From: JBBDRW01 sp040905265
Lineage (GTDB): Bacteria; Bacteroidota; Rhodothermia; Balneolales; Balneolaceae
Assembly (NCBI GenBank): GCA_040905265.1
Contig: JBBDRW010000032.1
Span: 1 to 54,592 of the forward strand
Length of the DNA: 54,592 bases
Direction of reading: 5' to 3'
Both the position numbers and the translations under genes were made by a program. Each line of letters starts with the position of its first letter. Position 1 is the first letter of the stretch. Under the pieces are notes generated by a model. That model had not been told where the DNA came from. It made no database searches and saw only the letters and a program-made list of their open reading frames with translations. This document shows positions 50,907 through 54,592 of this stretch, piece after piece.

Positions 50907-53045
50907 TTAAATTGTCCATTCCATTTGATTGTATCCAAACCGGCGGATGGCGGGGGCCGGCTCTCCGTCTATGATTCGGTCTGCTGCGCTCCGTCCTGTT
51001 TCGGCAGGAGTCCCTCCCTGGCCTCTCCGTGAATTGGAACCATCAAAAAACTCCGCAAGGGTATCCTCTTCCGGGTTGTCAAATTGAAGATCGACCTCCA
51101 ACCCACACTCCTCTTCAAGGTGTTGACGAATCTCATGCTGATACTGCTGCATCAGGCGATTCAATTCCGGATTGGAACTTCCCAGCCGAAGCTGCAGAAC
51201 ACCTTCTGCCTTGCGTACGGAGATCTGAACGTTCTTCCCTTTCTCTACTTCAATGTTGTGTTTCTGCCAGACTTCGGAAGACCCGGAGCTTGCTCCCGCT
51301 GCTTTTGCAACCTGCTGTGTCAGGCCGGGAAGGAGATTTCTTCGAATCGTAATGTTGCTGATCGGTATCTGCCCAAGCCTTGTCATCCCGAACTGCTGTG
51401 TTTCGGAAACTCTTCCCTTTTTCAACTCATTCATCTCGTGCGACAGTTCCTTCCAGAGCGGACTCATCTCATCCTCCTGACTCGAAAGGTTCTGCCCCTG
51501 CTGCTGGTTCGATTCAGAACTCAATACTTCCGCTATAAGGGAGCGGTTCTCACCCGATTGTACAGTCTCAGAACGATCCGAACCCGCTTCTCCCCGTCCC
51601 GATAACCGTTCAAGATGTTTAACGTTTCTCTGGTCACGAATTTTTCCCGCCTTCACATTGTGAAGTTCTATACTTTTTTCAACGGCTTCCAAACTCCGGC
51701 CGGATGGCCAGCCTGATATCGACTCTTCGCTTTCTGCAGTCGAGACTTCAACTGATTCCACCGGTGTATCACCTGTTCCCACACTACCCTCTTGCCGAAA
51801 TTGTAACGCAGGTGTACCCTCTTTTCGAGAGTCCGCCGGCAGTCGTGTATCCTCTTTCCGAGAGTCCGCCGGTACCCGATTTCCCTCCCGATCTGTTCTG
51901 TTTTCACTATTCGCACTGTTCCCGGACGAGCGGTTGGCTGCAACAAATCTGTCAGCCATTTCACCTTCCTTTCCAGCTACTCTATCTGTCTGCTTCGATT
52001 CACTTTCTACACGTTGTTCTCCGGCTTGTCGATTTTCAGTTGCGACAGATTCATGATTCCCTGCCTTCGCCAGCTTCCCTTCAGAAGCCTCTCCCTGATC
52101 CGGACGGGCTGAATCGCCGCCTCCTGACCGGCTCCGCACTTCTGAATTGTTCTTTTCTGATTCCTCTTTTACAGATTGCACGGATTTACGGCTGTTCTCA
52201 GGCGCTTCACTCACTGTAACCTTTTCACTGTCAGTGGAATGTTGCCCGGCACGATCCGTCTGAACCACCTGGTCAACCGTACCACGTTCGCGGCCTGAAC
52301 CGGCAGCGCTCTTCTCGTTGCCGGTTTCGGAAACGAAACCTGCTTTTCCTGAATCCGGTTTCTCCTGTTCACCCTGATCTGTATGTAATTTCTCCCCATC
52401 CAACTTTTCCGAACCGGACGACTCTTCATCCAGAACCGGGCCGTCCGACTCCGTCGATATTCTGTCTTCACTCTCACTGTTCCCGGCTGATTCCGTTCCG
52501 TCAACAGTCTCTGACCCGCTGCCGGAAGCCGGGGCGTTGCCATCTCCATATTCAATTCTCTCCGAACCTGCCACGTGCTCTGCCGGTTCAGCGGACGTTG
52601 TCTCTCTGTTTTCTGAACCTGATTCCGGATTCTCTCCGTTTTCCGTCTCGACCTTACTCTCTCCGGCAGATTCCAGAGACTCGGCATCCTCTGAACCTGA
52701 AGCCGATTTTTCCTCCAAATTACCGGTATCCGTTACTTCAGGCCCAGCAGTTGTATCCGTTCCAGACTCTTCTGAGGCCTCCTCTTCGACGGTTAATTCA
52801 CCATCCGATGTCTCTGTATCGATGCTATCTGTACCCTTTGTCTCTTCACTTTCGGTTGCCGGTATACTTCTCTCACGGCTATCGCTTTCCGATTCGCTCT
52901 CCACCCGTTCCCTGAAGGAGTTCAGCAGCCGCCCGAAGTTACTCTCCAGTGTCGGAGAGTCCTGTCTGGTAACGGATGCACGCCCTTTGATGAGGTCTGT
53001 ACCGCTTACATCCCCATTTAACGGGGTCCATTGATTCTGTATCAT
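50907..53045 (-). CDS. fliK: Hook-length control protein FliK, long acidic form
   Basis: A 712-residue protein. The C-terminal 110 residues carry the FliK domain, with VQISVRKAEGVLQLRLGSSN and PELNRLMQQYQHEIRQHLEE, which docks on FlhB to switch secretion. Residues about 40-500 are a low-complexity stretch dominated by Ser, Glu, Gly and Asp, with imperfect repeats such as PADSRKED/PADSRKEG. It is about 300 residues longer than many FliK proteins. Its low complexity creates long shadow frames on the opposite strand. It overlaps the motE-like gene by four bases. Confidence 0.88.
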   Translation of the reverse strand: MIQNQWTPLNGDVSGTDLIKGRASVTRQDSPTLESNFGRLLNSFRERVESESESDSRERSIPATESEETKGTDSIDTETSDGELTVEEEASEESGTDTTAGPEVTDTGNLEEKSASGSEDAESLESAGESKVETENGENPESGSENRETTSAEPAEHVAGSERIEYGDGNAPASGSGSETVDGTESAGNSESEDRISTESDGPVLDEESSGSEKLDGEKLHTDQGEQEKPDSGKAGFVSETGNEKSAAGSGRERGTVDQVVQTDRAGQHSTDSEKVTVSEAPENSRKSVQSVKEESEKNNSEVRSRSGGGDSARPDQGEASEGKLAKAGNHESVATENRQAGEQRVESESKQTDRVAGKEGEMADRFVAANRSSGNSANSENRTDREGNRVPADSRKEDTRLPADSRKEGTPALQFRQEGSVGTGDTPVESVEVSTAESEESISGWPSGRSLEAVEKSIELHNVKAGKIRDQRNVKHLERLSGRGEAGSDRSETVQSGENRSLIAEVLSSESNQQQGQNLSSQEDEMSPLWKELSHEMNELKKGRVSETQQFGMTRLGQIPISNITIRRNLLPGLTQQVAKAAGASSGSSEVWQKHNIEVEKGKNVQISVRKAEGVLQLRLGSSNPELNRLMQQYQHEIRQHLEEECGLEVDLQFDNPEEDTLAEFFDGSNSRRGQGGTPAETGRSAADRIIDGEPAPAIRRFGYNQMEWTI

Positions 53046-53602
53046 AACATTACCTCCGACATCAATTCCGCAGCTTTCTCCGGATTCAGGGAGCGCAACA
53101 GTTTTTCCCGCTGAATGGTACCGCCCCCATTGTAAAGCCTGATGAGCTGCTGGGTACTCATCTGACTGACAATCGGTGCCAACTCCTCTTCATCCAGATT
53201 CAAAAGGCTTTTTACACGCTCTGTAAACTCCTCCTGATCCTCCTCATCCTCCTGGCCAGCCGGATCGGCTGTCAGGGAGATATCCCCCTCCGAAAGCCCG
53301 GAGTTTAATCGTTCAATCTCCTCGTCCAGGACTCTGTTTACTTCTGTAAGTGAGTCGATTCTGGCAAGAAGTTCATTCCGTTCATCAGAAAGCTTCAATA
53401 TCTCCGTCTGCATATCTTCGAACTCCATTCCGATCATCTCGCGGTCAGCTTCACCAAATGGCGCTTCCAGGCTATTCTCTTCACTAATCTCCTGGTACCT
53501 CTCCTGATGGATGTACGGAAACAGAAAATAGATAGCTGCTGCAAACAGAGGGATCAACACCAGAAAGATCCCTACCATGGCAAGTTTCCCAATTCGTTCC
53601 AT
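53042..53602 (-). CDS. MotE-like flagellar protein (MgtE N-terminal-type domain)
   Basis: A 186-residue protein with one N-terminal membrane helix (LAMVGIFLVLIPLFAAAIYF), a coiled coil (about 60-105, LSDERNELLARIDSLTEVNR) and a C-terminal MgtE_N-type domain (VKSLLNLDEEELAPIVSQMS; LNPEKAAELMSEV). This layout, between fliJ and fliK, is that of MotE, a stator-associated chaperone described for MotC in alphaproteobacteria and for FliJ/FliK-linked homologues elsewhere. The exact role here is inferred. Confidence 0.78.
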   Translation of the reverse strand: MERIGKLAMVGIFLVLIPLFAAAIYFLFPYIHQERYQEISEENSLEAPFGEADREMIGMEFEDMQTEILKLSDERNELLARIDSLTEVNRVLDEEIERLNSGLSEGDISLTADPAGQEDEEDQEEFTERVKSLLNLDEEELAPIVSQMSTQQLIRLYNGGGTIQREKLLRSLNPEKAAELMSEVML

Positions 53603-53607
53603 GATGT

Positions 53608-54042
53608 CTACTTGTTATATGATTGTGTTGCTATTTCGTCCAGAAGGTGCTGTTCTTTCATATCAAAATGATGTTTGAACCGTTTGAGCTCTTTCTCTTT
53701 CACCTTCTCCAGGACGTGTCGTTTCTTGTGAATTTCAGCCAGATTCTGCCGTTTCTTTCCAACCTCCGATTCCACCTTCTCCAGATCCCTGTTCAATCTG
53801 TTCATTGTATGGTTAGCCTGCACCATATGCTGGCTCCGCTGCCGAATTGCATGGATATTGGCTGCCTTCTGATGATGCTCATGCCTGAGATAACCATTCA
53901 GTTTCTCCATTACTTCACTTCGAAGTTCATCGATCTCCTGTTTTTTCTGCAACTGCTCCGCCAGTTCCTGCTTCTTGAGCTTCTCCTGGTGCTTGCGAAC
54001 TTTCAGAACCGGTTCAAGTGAGAATGTGAACTTCATAGACAT
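53608..54042 (-). CDS. fliJ: Flagellar export ATPase stalk protein FliJ
   Basis: A 144-residue, fully helical, coiled-coil protein: FTFSLEPVLKVRKHQEKLKK then QELAEQLQKKQEIDELRSEV, typical of FliJ, which rotates within the FliI hexamer. It sits 12 bases downstream of fliI and 5 bases upstream of the motE-like gene. A second ATG two codons in is an alternative start. Confidence 0.9.
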   Translation of the reverse strand: MSMKFTFSLEPVLKVRKHQEKLKKQELAEQLQKKQEIDELRSEVMEKLNGYLRHEHHQKAANIHAIRQRSQHMVQANHTMNRLNRDLEKVESEVGKKRQNLAEIHKKRHVLEKVKEKELKRFKHHFDMKEQHLLDEIATQSYNK

Positions 54043-54054
54043 TTCCGAGTTAAA

Positions 54055-54592
54055 TTATTCAACTACTTTGCCGAGAGTCTGCCAGAGATCTTCTCTGAAA
54101 TCAGCCTCTTCCATATCCTGTATCAAAAATGATTCCAAACCTTCCTGTTTCCGAATCGCTTCATCAATTTTTGCATTTGACCCTTTTACATAGGCTCCGA
54201 TGTTGATCAGCTCTTCAGCTTCACGGTAGGTCGCCAGCAGTTCTCTCGCTTTCATCGCGATCTGCCGCTGCTCATCGGTTACTATCTTGGGCATCACCCG
54301 GGAGATACTCTCCAGAATATCAATTGCCGGATAGTGATTTTTATGGGCCAATCGCCTGGAAAGAACGATATGGCCATCCAGAATCGACCGTACGGCGTCT
54401 GCTACAGGTTCGTTCATATCGTCACTGTCGACCAGTACAGTATAGATTCCCGTGATGGTTCCACTCCCTGTTTTCCCCGCCCGCTCCAGCAGCTTCGGAA
54501 GCATAGCGAATACACTAGGAGTGTACCCTTTTGTCGTTGGCGGCTCACCGGAGGCAAGGCCGATCTCCCGTTGAGCCATGGCAACACGGGTT
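54055..54592 (-). CDS. fliI: Flagellar export ATPase FliI, N-terminal part beyond window edge
   Basis: The C-terminal 178 residues of FliI, open to the right edge: TRVAMAQREIGLASGEPPTT then KGYTPSVFAMLPKLLERAGK, GSGTITGIYTVLVDSDDMNE and ILDGHIVLSRRLAHKNHYPA, the conserved end of the type III secretion ATPase. Walker A lies outside. An internal ATG at 54579 is not the true start. Confidence 0.95.
   Translation of the reverse strand, partial: TRVAMAQREIGLASGEPPTTKGYTPSVFAMLPKLLERAGKTGSGTITGIYTVLVDSDDMNEPVADAVRSILDGHIVLSRRLAHKNHYPAIDILESISRVMPKIVTDEQRQIAMKARELLATYREAEELINIGAYVKGSNAKIDEAIRKQEGLESFLIQDMEEADFREDLWQTLGKVVE

Noticed and set aside
51770..51905. Repeats inside fliK considered as a CRISPR array
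   Set aside because: The units are in-frame coding repeats, short and imperfect, without spacers of constant length. No CRISPR is seen anywhere in the window.
52211..53034. Long open frames on both strands opposite or out of frame with fliK (up to 165 codons)
   Set aside because: They arise from the Ser/Glu-rich low-complexity sequence of fliK; no ribosome sites or family motifs.
1..54592. Search for tRNA, rRNA, insertion-sequence transposases and phage genes
   Set aside because: None seen; no cloverleaf-like sequence with a conserved T-loop and no transposase or integrase frames.

Overview
The window is a piece of a Gram-negative chromosome of moderate GC content. It is dominated by a flagellar gene region of about 46 kb (8.4 kb to the right edge). 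A GldC homologue, a 6-bladed beta-propeller lipoprotein and a DUF2007/DUF4199-like context, combined with a complete flagellum with P- and L-rings, point to a flagellated member of the Bacteroidota/Rhodothermota/Balneolota group, most likely Balneolota. This is an inference from gene content, not from a marker-gene tree.

Layout. (1) 1-7969: housekeeping genes on the minus strand: a PfkB-type kinase cut by the edge, a TIGR01777 epimerase-like protein, cdsA, a DUF2007-like protein, a CPBP protease, two small membrane proteins, a YbgC-like thioesterase, accA, gldC and an RluA-family pseudouridine synthase. (2) 8448-18799: fliC, preceded by six tightly packed minus-strand genes: an OGT-like glycosyltransferase fusion, a DegT aminotransferase, an ATP-grasp ligase, a reduced DegT-like protein and two sulfotransferases. 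This looks like a flagellin glycan and sulfation island. (3) 19401-23513 (+): fliS, fliD, a FliT-like protein, a FlgM-like protein and a sigma-54 response regulator. (4) 23549-26447: a repeat-bracketed beta-propeller lipoprotein and a second glycosyltransferase/TPR protein. (5) 26601-33949 (-): flgF-flgG-flgA-flgH-flgI-flgJ-flgN-flgK-flgL in transcription order. (6) 34426-41424 (+): flhB-flhA-flhF-flhG-(small membrane protein)-fliA-(basic disordered protein). (7) 41587-48162 (-): motA-motB-fliL-fliM-fliN-fliO-fliP-fliQ-fliR. (8) 48475-54592 (-): fliI (cut)-fliJ-motE-like-fliK-flgD-flgE.

Regulation. Sigma-28 (fliA) is encoded here. Three sites of the form TAA/TTAA, a spacer, then CGATAA lie before fliC, motA and fliS. 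One reasonable sigma-54-like site lies 172 bases before flgF, and a sigma-54 activator is encoded at 22092.

Non-coding structure. Two unrelated families of small palindromic elements are dispersed here. One is a 112-bp imperfect palindrome with four full copies and one collapsed copy, all in the same orientation and associated with heptamer tandem repeats. The other is a MITE-like hairpin with two copies, each lying exactly at the stop codon of a minus-strand gene; the full copy has an 8-bp target duplication. A 10-N run at 31240 interrupts flgH. It is flanked by the same 7 bases on both sides, and collapsing these restores an intact gene.

Most interesting points: the sulfotransferase-containing flagellin modification island, an FliM without the CheY-binding peptide, a divergent FlhF, a FlgH lacking a lipobox and carrying a C-terminal hydrophobic helix, and the two repeat families.
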